From NCBI RefSeq assembly GCF_014174165.1, contig NZ_JABEQN010000022.1, positions 1-64,000 on the forward strand: DNA of 64,000 bases. Reading direction: 5' to 3'. This stretch comes from Gluconacetobacter dulcium. Lineage in GTDB: Bacteria; Pseudomonadota; Alphaproteobacteria; Acetobacterales; Acetobacteraceae. The position numbers were made by a program, and so were the translations under genes. This document shows positions 1 through 8,648 of this stretch, one piece after another. The number at the start of each line of letters is the position of its first letter. Positions within the stretch are counted from its first letter, which is position 1. The notes below the pieces were generated by a model. It was not told where the DNA came from. It searched no databases and was given only the letters and a program-made list of their open reading frames with translations.

Positions 1-363
1 CATCCCGATCGGCCCCGCCACCATCGCGGGCGCCATCTCCACCAGCCAGAACGCAATCCCGAACGCCAGCGGCACCGCGAACACCAGCGCCAGCAGCGTC
101 GTCATCACCGAGCCGAACACAGGCGCCGCCGCACCGAAATGCTGCGTCACCGGGTTCCATACCGCGCTCCACACAAAGCCAGGCCCAAATGCCGACCACG
201 CCGACAGCCCGCCCCACGCCAGAACCGCTATCAGCCCCCCCAACAGGGCAAGCATCAGCCATCCCGAGAGCCGCACGAGCCCCGCGAACACATGGTCACC
301 GGTCAACGTGTCTGTATTCCGTCCCGCCGGAACCATGTCCCGGGATCGCGGCATCTGCTGCAT
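1..363 (-). CDS. pstC: Phosphate ABC transporter permease PstC (N-terminal part, runs off the window)
   Basis: This is the first 121 codons of an inner-membrane permease; the rest lies beyond base 1. It would form the PstA/PstC channel of the high-affinity phosphate importer. The reverse-strand translation gives one membrane helix (LSGWLMLALLGGLIAVLA), a periplasmic segment with FGAAAPVFGSVMTTLLAL, and the PLAFGIAFWLVEMAP stretch typical of the start of the PstC permease domain. I chose the ATG at 363; the frame stays open upstream to a stop near 396, so a TTG start slightly upstream is possible. Family identity is inferred from the domain start only, because the substrate-specific remainder is missing. 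Confidence 0.75.
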   Translation of the reverse strand, partial: MQQMPRSRDMVPAGRNTDTLTGDHVFAGLVRLSGWLMLALLGGLIAVLAWGGLSAWSAFGPGFVWSAVWNPVTQHFGAAAPVFGSVMTTLLALVFAVPLAFGIAFWLVEMAPAMVAGPIGM

Positions 364-671
364 CCATTTATTCCCGATGCCGTCCTTAATCCGTTCATCC
401 AATACATTTCGGTCCAACGGGCTTCAATCGAACAGGATCGGAAGGGCAATTAAGTTTTTATGACATCCATGCCATTTCCATGAGTGCCAGCTTCAAGCAC
501 GCCGATGATGAGCAGAATGCAATAGCCACCTCACCGCGCGCCGCATTGGCGCAGGTTTCCTTGCGGCATCACGCCTCTCGCAGGAAACAAGCATAAAAAG
601 TCGCCATCGAGCCGTTCTCGTCGGGGCTTTTGAAACAGTCTCCAGGGGCCATACCGACCGTAGCCCCCTGG
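364..671. other. Intergenic region between pstC and the EAL protein
   Basis: About 310 bases with no convincing gene. Short open frames on both strands have no ribosome binding site and no recognisable motif. The part next to pstC presumably holds the pstC promoter and the candidate Pho box. The part near 520-545 has a loose resemblance to a repeat seen elsewhere in the window (GGCGCAGGTTTCCT). Confidence 0.5.
449..466 (-). promoter_or_regulatory. Possible Pho box upstream of pstC
   Basis: On the minus strand this reads ATGTCATAAAAACTTAAT. The first half matches the PhoB half-site CTGTCAT at 6 of 7 positions and is followed by the usual A-rich spacer. The second half is poor. It lies about 85 bases before the pstC start, a sensible distance. 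This is a weak, single-site assignment. Confidence 0.3.
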
Positions 672-3254
672 TTACGCCGCCGGAAGCCGCGTCAGACCGG
701 TCGAGCAGGATTGCTGCCACGTACGAACCCAATCCGGCAGACGCTCCGCCTCCAGCGGATGAGAGATCAGGAATCCCTGCACCAGCGGGCATCCCAGTTC
801 ATCCAGAAGCGCAAGCTGCTCTTGCGTCTCGACCCCTTCGGCCACGATCGACATGCCCAGATTGCGGCCCATGCCGATAACGGCATTTACGATCTGGCGG
901 CTTTCCTCCACCCGATCCATCCGCTCCACAAAGCTGCGGTCGATTTTCACCTCGTTCAGCGGCAGATTGACCAGATTCGCCAGCGTGGAAAATCCCGTGC
1001 CGAAATCGTCCATCGACAGGCCGACCCCCAGCGCCCGAATGGCGCGCGCCGCCTCGATCGTGCTGTCCAGATCGGCAACCATCGTGCTTTCAGTCATCTC
1101 CACCATCAGACGGCCGGGCGGAATGCCGGTTTCCTCCAAGATGGCGGCAATCATCGCAGGCAGGCCCGACTCGCGGAAATGCCGCGCGGACAGATTGACC
1201 GCCACCGATGGGATCGCGATCCCGTCCGTCATCCATTGCGCCATCTGCCTGCAGGCCTGCCGCAGCGCCCATTCCCCCAGCGCCTCGATCAACCCAGCCT
1301 CCTCGGCCAGCGGGATGAAGCGTACCGGCGAGATATTGCCGCGCACCGGGTCATGCCAGCGTGCCAAAGCCTCCACCCCATGGATGGCACCGGTATGAGG
1401 CGAGACCTGGGGCTGATAAACCAGCCGCAACCGCTCGGATGCCAACGCGGTCCCCAGCACGCTGGTGAGAATGACGCGGTCATGCGCCCGCTGATTCATC
1501 GCCGGACTGAAGAAGCGGTAGCAATTGCCGCCGGCATCCCGCGCACGCGAAACGGCGATCCGGGTATTGCGCAGCAACGTGTCGACGGTCCCCCCCTTCT
1601 CACGGCCAGCACAGATACCGATGCTCACACTTGACGTAACAGGCAGGCCATTGATCACCAGGGGCTCCGCCATGGCCCGCACAATCGCTCCTGCCATCAC
1701 CGACGCGTGATCGACCGCGAGAAACCCGTCCCCGTCCACGCAGCATCCCGGCCTCATCGGCGTGCGGCCACAGCCGGTCACGATCGAAAACTCATCCTCA
1801 CCAGTACGGACTAACGTGTCGTTCCGTCCCACCGCACATTTCAGCCGACGCGCGACCCTCTCCAGCAGTTCGTCCGCGCCGACGCCCCCCAACCCGTCGC
1901 GAATCGTCCGAAATTGATCGAGATCGATCGCGATCAGGGTCAGACCACACCAGCCCGGCCTGTCCTGCAGGCCCGCCAGATGGTCGCGCAACCACGTCCG
2001 GTTAGGCAGGCCGGTCACCGCATCGTAATGCGCCAGTTGCGTGATTCGCGCCCTGGCGCGCTCCTGCTCGACCGCCAGCGTGCAGAAATGAACGCAGGCA
2101 TCCACCACCCGACGCTGCCAGAGCGTGGGCTCCCGCCGGTCGCGGAAATACAGGGCCAGGCTCCCGGCTACCGTGCCGTCACGTAGGCGCACGGGCACCG
2201 ACCAGCAGGCGATCACCCCCAGCGGGCGCACTGCGTCGCGCAGGGCCGGCGCCCAGCGCGGATCAATTTCGATATCGGGTGTCAGAACCTCATGACCTGA
2301 ATAGATCGCTGCACCGCAGGTCCCCACCATCGGGCCGACGAACATTCCGTCGCAGGCCGAGGCAAACGCTTCCGGCATCGCCCCCCGCCCGGCCATCCAG
2401 GCACGTCCTTCGTCGGTCACCAACAGGATCGACACCAGGACATCCGGTGAAATCGCCTCCACCCGCCTGCAGATCAGCGACATGACATCCGTGAAGTCCG
2501 TCGCACCGCTCAGGGCCGTCGTCACATCCTGCCGGAGCCCCTGCAATTCCATTGCCTGGGTTTCGTCGGCCAGCAGAACGATAACATCACCATCCGCAGC
2601 ACCATCGTCCCGAACCGGGCTGACCGCCGTGCTGAGCCAGATTTCCCGCCCGGCGCGCGACCGCGCCCGCAGATCGATCTCGAACGGCCTGCGGGTGCGC
2701 AGATTATACCGGAACTCGCGCAGGACCGGCATGTCCGCCTCTTCCGTCGCCAGGGCAACCGAGACATCCCGCAACAGGACATCCTCCGGACGATAGCCGA
2801 GCAGATGCGTAAAGGCCGGATTGACATAGGTGATCCGATCCAACCCATCGAGGACCATCACCCCCCGGTCGGTCCGGTTGACAACGGTGGAGCAGAGTTG
2901 CGCCGCCTCACGCTGCCCGACCGCCTCAGTCACGTCACGCAGCGTGACGATCCATGCAGCCCCTCCGAATGCATCGCCTGACGCGACGACCGCTTCAAGC
3001 CAACGCACCGGACAACCGGGGGAAGCGAGAGAAAATTCGCGTGGTGCCAGACCAGATGCCAGTTCCAGCGCGGGCAACATCACGCGTAGCGGCTGCCCTG
3101 CCCATGAGTCAGCCCGTACACCGCACATCGCCGTGACCGCATTGTTGGCGAAAGCCACCATGCCGCCGCCATCAACCACGATCACGCCATCAGCCAGCGC
3201 GTTCAGAACCGACGCAAGAGATGACGGCCCACTCTGCAACGCCGGCTCCCCCAT
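672..3254 (-). CDS. PAS-PAS-GAF-GGDEF-EAL cyclic-di-GMP signalling protein
   Basis: An 860-residue soluble sensor and effector. Visible order: PAS at about 10-110, PAS at about 120-235 (VNPAFTHLLGYRPEDVL), a GAF-like domain at about 245-400, GGDEF at about 405-580 and EAL at about 595-850. The EAL domain keeps the residues expected of an active c-di-GMP phosphodiesterase: GVEALARW, EMTES, DDFGTGFS, KIDRSF, AEGVET and a final VQGF. The GGDEF signature is RTGEDEF rather than GGDEF, so cyclase activity is doubtful and the domain may instead bind GTP to regulate the EAL domain. Tandem PAS-GGDEF-EAL proteins control cellulose synthesis in Komagataeibacter, but nothing here ties this one to cellulose. 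It stands alone, with no operon partner. Confidence 0.9.
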   Translation of the reverse strand: MGEPALQSGPSSLASVLNALADGVIVVDGGGMVAFANNAVTAMCGVRADSWAGQPLRVMLPALELASGLAPREFSLASPGCPVRWLEAVVASGDAFGGAAWIVTLRDVTEAVGQREAAQLCSTVVNRTDRGVMVLDGLDRITYVNPAFTHLLGYRPEDVLLRDVSVALATEEADMPVLREFRYNLRTRRPFEIDLRARSRAGREIWLSTAVSPVRDDGAADGDVIVLLADETQAMELQGLRQDVTTALSGATDFTDVMSLICRRVEAISPDVLVSILLVTDEGRAWMAGRGAMPEAFASACDGMFVGPMVGTCGAAIYSGHEVLTPDIEIDPRWAPALRDAVRPLGVIACWSVPVRLRDGTVAGSLALYFRDRREPTLWQRRVVDACVHFCTLAVEQERARARITQLAHYDAVTGLPNRTWLRDHLAGLQDRPGWCGLTLIAIDLDQFRTIRDGLGGVGADELLERVARRLKCAVGRNDTLVRTGEDEFSIVTGCGRTPMRPGCCVDGDGFLAVDHASVMAGAIVRAMAEPLVINGLPVTSSVSIGICAGREKGGTVDTLLRNTRIAVSRARDAGGNCYRFFSPAMNQRAHDRVILTSVLGTALASERLRLVYQPQVSPHTGAIHGVEALARWHDPVRGNISPVRFIPLAEEAGLIEALGEWALRQACRQMAQWMTDGIAIPSVAVNLSARHFRESGLPAMIAAILEETGIPPGRLMVEMTESTMVADLDSTIEAARAIRALGVGLSMDDFGTGFSTLANLVNLPLNEVKIDRSFVERMDRVEESRQIVNAVIGMGRNLGMSIVAEGVETQEQLALLDELGCPLVQGFLISHPLEAERLPDWVRTWQQSCSTGLTRLPAA

Positions 3255-3874
3255 GAATCACCTCTCCACCCTGCGATCACCTCGCGCAGGACATCCCGGA
3301 CTGCTTGGAGACGATAGCGACGGCCAGCCTATCCGACCCGATACTTGGGCACTTCTTATTCCATATCGACGGCTGCCTGCAATGTTCGGCAGATCATGTT
3401 TCCACACTTTCTACACATACCAGCCATACAGCAAGTAAAAATACAACATGACATAGGTCAATACACCCCGCCACTTGGCGTGGATAGGCCACTGGGGCAG
3501 CAAGAAAAGTCGGAGGCACCATATTATTTATCCTGGCGCCGCGAACAGCGACATCGACACCAGCCATACTCCCTGCCCCCGATAGACCGGCGCCCATCTG
3601 GTCAGGAACCGGCAGATCGGCATGTGTCGCCGCACCAAGCAGTCCATTTATTATTTCAAAACATGTCTTCCAGACAACGATCTCAGGGTAACAAGGCTGC
3701 AACGATAAACAATAAATATCATAGTCTTAATTGGTGATCGGATTCATTAAAGTTCTCAGCGAAAACCTATATCGCCCAACTGGCCGGAAGGCCTGGCACC
3801 TCCCGACCCGAAACGCAGAATATAACGAAATCAACAAGGACATTCGCCAGAACACACACCTGGTGACAATGCCG
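3255..3874. other. 620-base stretch without a convincing gene
   Basis: Short open frames exist on both strands (for example minus 3394-3702) but have no ribosome binding site, no domain-like pattern and mixed composition. The A+T-rich parts near 3520-3540 and 3640-3740 could hold promoters. No repeat or RNA structure stood out. Confidence 0.5.
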
Positions 3875-4069
3875 TCAGCCCGGATTGGCGGCCTGACCCG
3901 GACATTTGGTATATCGCCCCTTTTCATCGCGGCATTTGACAGGTTTTGGCTTTGGACAAGCGATAAACTTGCCTTTGGCATCCCGGCACGGCGTGGCGGC
4001 GGAAAGCGGGTCCGAGGCACCGATCAGCGCCATAACGGCCAGACTCGAAAAAAGCAGGCGTAAACGCAT
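3875..4069 (-). CDS. Small secreted protein with two CRD-KG-CP repeats
   Basis: A 64-residue protein with a clear signal peptide (MRLRLLFSSLAVMALIGAS...SAA). The mature part contains a duplicated motif, CRDAKGKFIACP and CRDEKGRYTKCP, separated by a Pro/Lys linker, so four cysteines could form two disulfides in the periplasm. The ATG at 4069 is preferred because AGGA lies 8 bases upstream; the ATG at 4075 would leave only 2 bases. Small proteins with this duplicated Cys motif are common in proteobacteria, but I know of no assigned function. Confidence 0.65.
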   Translation of the reverse strand: MRLRLLFSSLAVMALIGASDPLSAATPCRDAKGKFIACPKPKPVKCRDEKGRYTKCPGQAANPG

Positions 4070-4200
4070 ATGCATTATCCTGATCGCAAGGTGGAAAGTG
4101 TCAGCATGCCCGCATTGCCCGGCACCGGACAAGAGAATCCATGTCGATGGATCGTGCGGATGTGATCAGTGACATGCCTTGTTCCCACAGATGCCGATCC

Positions 4201-4234
4201 CAGATCAAATAACGGGCCAGATCAAATAACGGGC
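4201..4234. repeat. Two exact tandem copies of a 17-bp unit
   Basis: The unit CAGATCAAATAACGGGC occurs twice back to back with no mismatch, ending 41 bases before the start codon of the small membrane protein at 4276. It may be an operator pair or a chance duplication in its leader. Confidence 0.8.
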
Positions 4235-4275
4235 AGGATGGAAAAAAACGACCCTCGGCAAATAAGGAGGCAGTC

Positions 4276-4410
4276 ATGGCTCATATGATCACACGCGGCG
4301 TCTCCGCCACGCCACCCCACTCAATCGGTTACTGGACCTTCATGGTGGGCGGGATCATCGCTCTTGTGGGATTCTACGCTGGCATCCTGCTGTTCGGGCA
4401 GGCGTGGTAG
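4276..4410 (+). CDS. 44-residue single-pass membrane protein
   Basis: A very short gene supported by a near-perfect ribosome binding site (AAGGAGG at 4264-4270, 5 bases before ATG). The product has a short polar N-terminus, then GYWTFMVGGIIALVGFYAGI, one well-formed membrane helix, and ends LLFGQAW. The size and single helix resemble small regulatory or accessory membrane proteins, such as small oxidase subunits, but there is no specific match I can defend. No neighbouring gene is close enough to suggest an operon. Confidence 0.6.
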   Translation: MAHMITRGVSATPPHSIGYWTFMVGGIIALVGFYAGILLFGQAW

Positions 4411-4594
4411 CCAACGTGGTAGCCAAGAGGATGGCTCAGTCCGCACGATAGGCCGCCACATCACGGAAGGGTTTTTCTTTCCGGAAAGTTCGCTCAATCT
4501 CGCAGCACATGATCCATGGCCGCAACGCGGCTGATATGCTCCAAATTGCCGCCCGGAGCCAGAAGAGCGATAAATCATCCTATCCGCTCCGTCC

Positions 4595-5011
4595 GTGGCG
4601 TCGGCTTCGCAGCGGCGGCCATCATTTTCCCCGGCATGGTCATGGACGGCACGGGTATTTTCACCGCCCCTTTACCGGCAACCCGTCGTCGGAGGGCGTC
4701 CCCAGATTACGTATGCCACTATGATGGGCCAGCCCCTGATCGGCTTTACGATCAGCAATTACCGGAACGCGCATTATCTTAATCGCCCCTGGTTTTCCAA
4801 TTATGATCGCTAAGGCGATGGAGGCTGGCGGGATGACCAGGATTTCCACGGTGGCGGCAATCAAGGCGGACCACCATGGCGGTTTTAGATGTTAGGCCCG
4901 GCCGGACCGGGACGCGCGCCGCCGCCAGGCAACAACCGGGGCGGCGGGCATCGGAGCAGCGGCATGCCCAATGCGGGATCTCCCGACGAAGACCACGGAG
5001 ATGGCCACTAA
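4595..5011 (+). pseudogene. Decayed gene with two in-frame stops and a Gly/Pro-rich tail
   Basis: One frame reads QITYATMMGQPLIGF...SNYRNAHYLNRPWF, then a TAA (4811-4813), then a Gly/Asp-rich segment (GDGGWRDDQDFHGGG), a TAG (4886-4888), and a Gly/Pro/Asn segment ending HGDGH at a TAA (5009-5011). The low-complexity character continues across both stops in the same frame, as expected of a former single gene. A signal-peptide-like stretch (VGFAAAAIIFPGMVMDGTG) sits upstream in another frame, suggesting a further frameshift near 4670. The original family is not recognisable; sequencing error is the alternative. Confidence 0.4.
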
Positions 5012-5436
5012 GGCCCGCATGATGAATAGTTCTCGTGTTTGTGTCTGAACTTTGCTGATGTGTCCGAGTTCCATTTTCAGACATCCTGGACAGAAGGACC
5101 ATGTCGATGACACACGCGGCCAGCATAATCGGGCATATCCTCGTCCGTGACTGGATCGACGCCAGACAATCTGCCTGTACCGAGGACCATCCCAACACGT
5201 CTCAGGCACAGCCGCCAAGAAGGTTCCGTCGCGCGGAATGGCAAGGCTGGGCAGGCAACCGCCCCCTGTCGTGGCCCAGCTATGCCGCCTCAATGCGCCA
5301 GGTGTCGGCTGGCCTGTCACGCCGCGTCGCCTTCCGCAGACAGCGATAATCAACGCGCAATCCCACGTCCAGGCGGGGCGTCGCCGAATGCGTCCTTGCC
5401 GCGCCCTCATTAACATATCGCAACACCTTGCTCATC
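5012..5436. other. Gene-poor stretch with an 8-bp inverted repeat
   Basis: No convincing gene. TGTCTGAA (5042-5049) and TTCAGACA (5076-5083) form a perfect inverted repeat around a 26-base spacer. This could be a regulatory hairpin or the edge of an old mobile element. The open frames at 5101-5349 (plus) and across the region on the minus strand have no ribosome binding site and no family features. Confidence 0.4.
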
Positions 5437-5837
5437 ATGGCGGAATATCACGTCAACTTCCATCCGGGACGACCGCCTGGTCGATGGCCAGCACCTGGTA
5501 GATTGCCCGCTCGACTATCTTTTGCTGACCGCAGACGCCTTCACCACCAACGTCCGCACATGCGCCGCCAATTCCGCCTATCGCACGGCGTCCGGCTGGC
5601 TGCGTGGTCCGCGACTGGTTCTATGAGGCAATGCAGGCCGCCGGCCTGCGTACGAAAAAGGCCGCTCTCGATTCCATCGATAGCACGCGCCCCATCATCG
5701 TCCCGCCCTCCTTCGGCCATTCGCTGTCGGCCAACAGCGCGGCCCTCCAGCGCGCCGGCATTACAACCTCGTCCCCCAATCCCACCGGCGGGCAGGTCGT
5801 CTACAATACCGGCTCCTTCAGTCCTCCGGTCCAATAA
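5437..5837 (+). pseudogene. Frameshifted conserved-looking gene
   Basis: Three overlapping frames give plausible successive protein pieces: MAEYHVNF from 5437; then RDDRLVDGQHLVDCPLDYLL and TADAFTTNVRTCAANSAYR in a second frame until the TGA at 5624-5626; then RDWFYEAMQAAGLRTKKAAL and PTGGQVVYNTGSFSPPVQ in a third frame to 5837. The codon use looks coding in each piece, so this reads as one gene with two frameshifts, near 5463 and 5605. I do not recognise the family. It may be a true pseudogene or carry sequence errors. Confidence 0.4.
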
Positions 5838-5848
5838 CTCAGGACGCC

Positions 5849-6127
5849 TCAATGCATCGGCACGCCCGCCGTCACCAGCAGGGCGTGCAACAGGATCAGC
5901 GTCAACACCACACCGATCAGCACGGCGAAAACGCCCCCAAACAGGCGAAAGGCGCCGATTGCCAGACTCACCAGCAGGATGATCAAAAGCGCCGTCTGTA
6001 ACTCGCCCCTTATACCCACGCTGGCCAGGATCTCACGCGCCAGATTCTCGATCGCGGCGACGGCCGCCAAGATCAGGCCGAACAGGCCCACCAACAGGCC
6101 GGTAACGACGGCAATGGCGCCTTCCAT
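5849..6127 (-). CDS. Small hydrophobic membrane protein
   Basis: A 92-residue protein. An N-terminal helix (AIAVVTGLLVGLFGLILAAV), an amphipathic middle (IENLAREILASVGIRGEL) and two close hydrophobic stretches (LLIILLVSLAIGAF, VFAVLIGVVLTLILLHALLV) suggest three membrane helices. A good AGGAAGGA ribosome binding site precedes the ATG. It has no recognisable function and no operon neighbour. Confidence 0.65.
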   Translation of the reverse strand: MEGAIAVVTGLLVGLFGLILAAVAAIENLAREILASVGIRGELQTALLIILLVSLAIGAFRLFGGVFAVLIGVVLTLILLHALLVTAGVPMH

Positions 6128-6508
6128 GACAATTCTTCCTTCCTGACGGCGCCGGGCTGATCCTCGGCATCGAGCCCCGTTAAGATGTTTTCAGCCGCCG
6201 ATCCACCCGACCGAACCGCCTCCACCAGAAACGCCCTGCCCGGCCGCCCGTTCAACCTGGGAAGTTATTCAGCATCCGGCAATGCCCTGCGATAGGTAAT
6301 CCCTTCGTGGAAAGACCGGCACCTCCGACGGCTCGACCCTTCCCGTTTTACGCGTCATGCAGGAGGCCGGAGAACGACTGGTCACCGAAACGGGCGAACT
6401 GGCCAGGAAGACACCAACCTCACGCTCTCTACCACCATGCTGAGCGACGAAATCCTCCTTCACGATCCGGCACTCGGCGAGGTCGTCGCCCGATCACCCG
6501 GCAAACGC
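6128..6508. other. 381-base intergenic stretch
   Basis: No gene that I can support. A plus-strand frame gives GKTGTSDGSTLPVLRVMQEA and similar text, which could be a remnant, but there is no start or known family. The part just below 6508 lies downstream of the glycosyltransferase gene. Confidence 0.4.
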
Positions 6509-7618
6509 TCAGACGGTGCGCCCAACCCGCTGCGCCCTGATGACGGCATCAAGGAACATACGTGCGCAGGCTTCCCAACTGAACCGTGCGGCATGTACCC
6601 GGCAGGCGACTCGGTCCGCATTCAACGCGGCGAGGATATTGCGCCGCAGGTCCGGCCCGATCGCACCGACCGCCGATATTCCCGGCGGCAGGATGTCGCG
6701 CGGCCCCGTCACATCGAAGGCCGCCACCGGTACGCCACAGGCCAGTGCCTCCAGAATCACCAGTCCGAACGTGTCGGTCACACTGGGAAACACGAAGACG
6801 TCGCTGGCCGCATAGGCCGCCGCCAAATCCGGGCCGGTGAGATAGCCGGTGAACAGCACATCGGGATAACGCGCGGCCAGAGCCACCCGGTCCGGCCCGT
6901 CCCCCACCACGATTCGGGTGCCCGGAAGATCCAGAGACAGAAACGCCTCCAGATTCTTCTCTACCGCCACACGCCCCACATAGAGCAGATACGGCCCCCG
7001 CACGTCATACATTGCCTGCCAGTCGATCGCGGCGGCCTCGGGATGGAACCGGTCGGCATCAACCCCCCGCGTCCAGCATTCCAGACGCATGAAGCCCCGC
7101 CCCTGCAACTCCTCCTGCAGGCTGGCGGTCGGAACCAGCGTCAACGCCGCCGCGTCGTGAAACCAGCGCAGGAAGCGATAGGGCACCCCCATCGGAAATC
7201 CCGTTCGGGCACGAATATATTCTGGGAAGCGCGTATGAAAGGACGACGTGAAGCACTGCCCGTTGCGCAGCGCCCAGCGACGCGCCGCCAGCCCCAGCGG
7301 CCCTTCGGTCACGATATGGAGCGCATCGGGGCGGAAATGTTCGATCAGCCGGTTCAGCCGGCTACCGGGCAGTATAGACAGCCGGATCTCGGGATAGGTC
7401 GGGCACGGCATGGTACGAAACAGATGCGGGCCGATGATCCCGACCGTATGCCCCATCGCCCCCAGCGCGTCGCGCAGGCGTGAAACGGTGCGCACCACGC
7501 CATTGACCTGGGGATACCAGGCATCGCTGACCATCAGGATACGCAATGGCGGCGCCGCAAGGCCGGCCTCCGGCCTAACCTCGGGCGGCGCGACGGCGGA
7601 AACCGCGTCCACCGTCAC
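6509..7618 (-). CDS. GT4-family glycosyltransferase (GT-B fold)
   Basis: A 369-residue cytoplasmic transferase. The N-terminal acceptor half starts with LRILMVSDAWYPQVNGVVRT, typical of GT4 enzymes of the alpha-mannosyltransferase/SqdX type. The C-terminal donor half has LLYVGRVAVEKNLEAFL, VGDGPDR and the conserved SVTDTFGLVILEALACG segment with the E-x7-E type nucleotide-sugar site. The GTG start at 7618 directly follows the stop of the phosphoesterase gene, so the two are translationally linked. Alphaproteobacterial relatives make glycolipids or modify lipid A precursors, but the substrate cannot be read from sequence. Confidence 0.85.
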   Translation of the reverse strand: MTVDAVSAVAPPEVRPEAGLAAPPLRILMVSDAWYPQVNGVVRTVSRLRDALGAMGHTVGIIGPHLFRTMPCPTYPEIRLSILPGSRLNRLIEHFRPDALHIVTEGPLGLAARRWALRNGQCFTSSFHTRFPEYIRARTGFPMGVPYRFLRWFHDAAALTLVPTASLQEELQGRGFMRLECWTRGVDADRFHPEAAAIDWQAMYDVRGPYLLYVGRVAVEKNLEAFLSLDLPGTRIVVGDGPDRVALAARYPDVLFTGYLTGPDLAAAYAASDVFVFPSVTDTFGLVILEALACGVPVAAFDVTGPRDILPPGISAVGAIGPDLRRNILAALNADRVACRVHAARFSWEACARMFLDAVIRAQRVGRTV

Positions 7619-8443
7619 TCAGGCACCGGCAAACGACCGCGAGGCCAGCGGCGCGGCCACGGGGAACCGGTTGCACACATCGGTTACGTCCAGCAGTTCC
7701 ATGCTGCCGTCGTGATGCTCCACCAGCGCGCTACAGCTTTCGACCCAGTCACCGTCGTTCATATACAACACGCCGCCCAGATCCTTGATCACGGCATGAT
7801 GGATATGGCCGCAGATGACCCCGTCCATGCCTCGGCGCCGGGCCTCATCCGCCACGGCGGTCTCGAAGCGGTCGATGGCCATGACCGCGCTCTTGACCTG
7901 TCGCTTCAGCCATTGCGACAGCGAACGATAGGGCAGGCCCAATCGGCGCCGCACGAGGTTAAACCAGCGGTTGACGATCAGCGCCAGCGTATAGGCCCGA
8001 TCGCCCAGCATCGCCAGAAAAGGGGCATAGCGCACCACGCTGTCGAACTCGTCACCATGCAGCACCAGGAATTTCCGCCCGGTCGCGGTCACATGCTCGG
8101 CCTGGTTACGCAGGCGGATTCCGGCCACTTCCAACTCATGCGGCAGCCAGCGCCGGAACATCTCGTCATGATTGCCGGGAATGTAGATGATCTCGGTCCC
8201 GCTGCGCGCCATGCGCAGGATCAGGTTCAGCACGTCGTCATGATGGCTGTTCCAGAACCATGACCGCTTCAGCTTCCAGCCGTCGATGATATCGCCCACC
8301 AGATACAGGCGCTGACAGGTCATGTTGCGCAGGAATTCCGCCAGCAGGTCGGCACGGCAATCGCGCGTTCCCAGATGGACGTCCGAAACAAAGACGGTCC
8401 GATAGCTGGCAGAAGTGAGTCGATCGTTCAGAATCACGTTCAT
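7619..8443 (-). CDS. LpxH-like calcineurin-fold metallophosphoesterase
   Basis: A 274-residue enzyme with the complete dimetal motif set: FVSDVHLGTRDC, LVGDIIDGWKL, IPGNHDEMF, LHGDEFD and GHIHHAVIK. This spacing fits the UDP-2,3-diacylglucosamine pyrophosphatase-like branch (LpxH/YbbF-type). The insert with ALIVNRWFNLVRRRLGL is typical of a variant found beside glycosyltransferases in alphaproteobacteria and may not be the lipid A pathway enzyme itself. It is the first gene of a two-gene operon with the GT4 enzyme, with zero spacing. An A+T-rich 200-base gap with runs of T separates it from the B12 operon. Confidence 0.8.
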   Translation of the reverse strand: MNVILNDRLTSASYRTVFVSDVHLGTRDCRADLLAEFLRNMTCQRLYLVGDIIDGWKLKRSWFWNSHHDDVLNLILRMARSGTEIIYIPGNHDEMFRRWLPHELEVAGIRLRNQAEHVTATGRKFLVLHGDEFDSVVRYAPFLAMLGDRAYTLALIVNRWFNLVRRRLGLPYRSLSQWLKRQVKSAVMAIDRFETAVADEARRRGMDGVICGHIHHAVIKDLGGVLYMNDGDWVESCSALVEHHDGSMELLDVTDVCNRFPVAAPLASRSFAGA

Positions 8444-8648
8444 CGCAAGCGGTACACCCTGATGAGGGACGCGCCTTCTCTAACCGTATCCGCCCGTTTC
8501 TTTCGTGTATCTTTCATGAAACTATCCGCCCGTCACCGGAGCGAGTGCAGACGGGGCGACAAACGACCACACCGTTACGATACAAATTTCAGAAATTTGA
8601 TGATTTAAATTATTTTTTTTTCGTTTTTTAAGAAATGTCACGCCTTCT

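Noticed and set aside
630-1634. Long plus-strand open frame opposite the EAL protein
   Set aside because: Arg/Pro/His-rich shadow translation of a well-supported minus-strand gene, typical in GC-rich DNA.
3394-3702. Minus-strand 102-residue protein
   Set aside because: No ribosome binding site, no signal or domain, and atypical composition.
4892-5416. Minus-strand 174-residue protein with a signal-like segment
   Set aside because: The signal-like piece is internal, the rest is Arg/Trp-rich, and it overlaps a decayed gene on the other strand.
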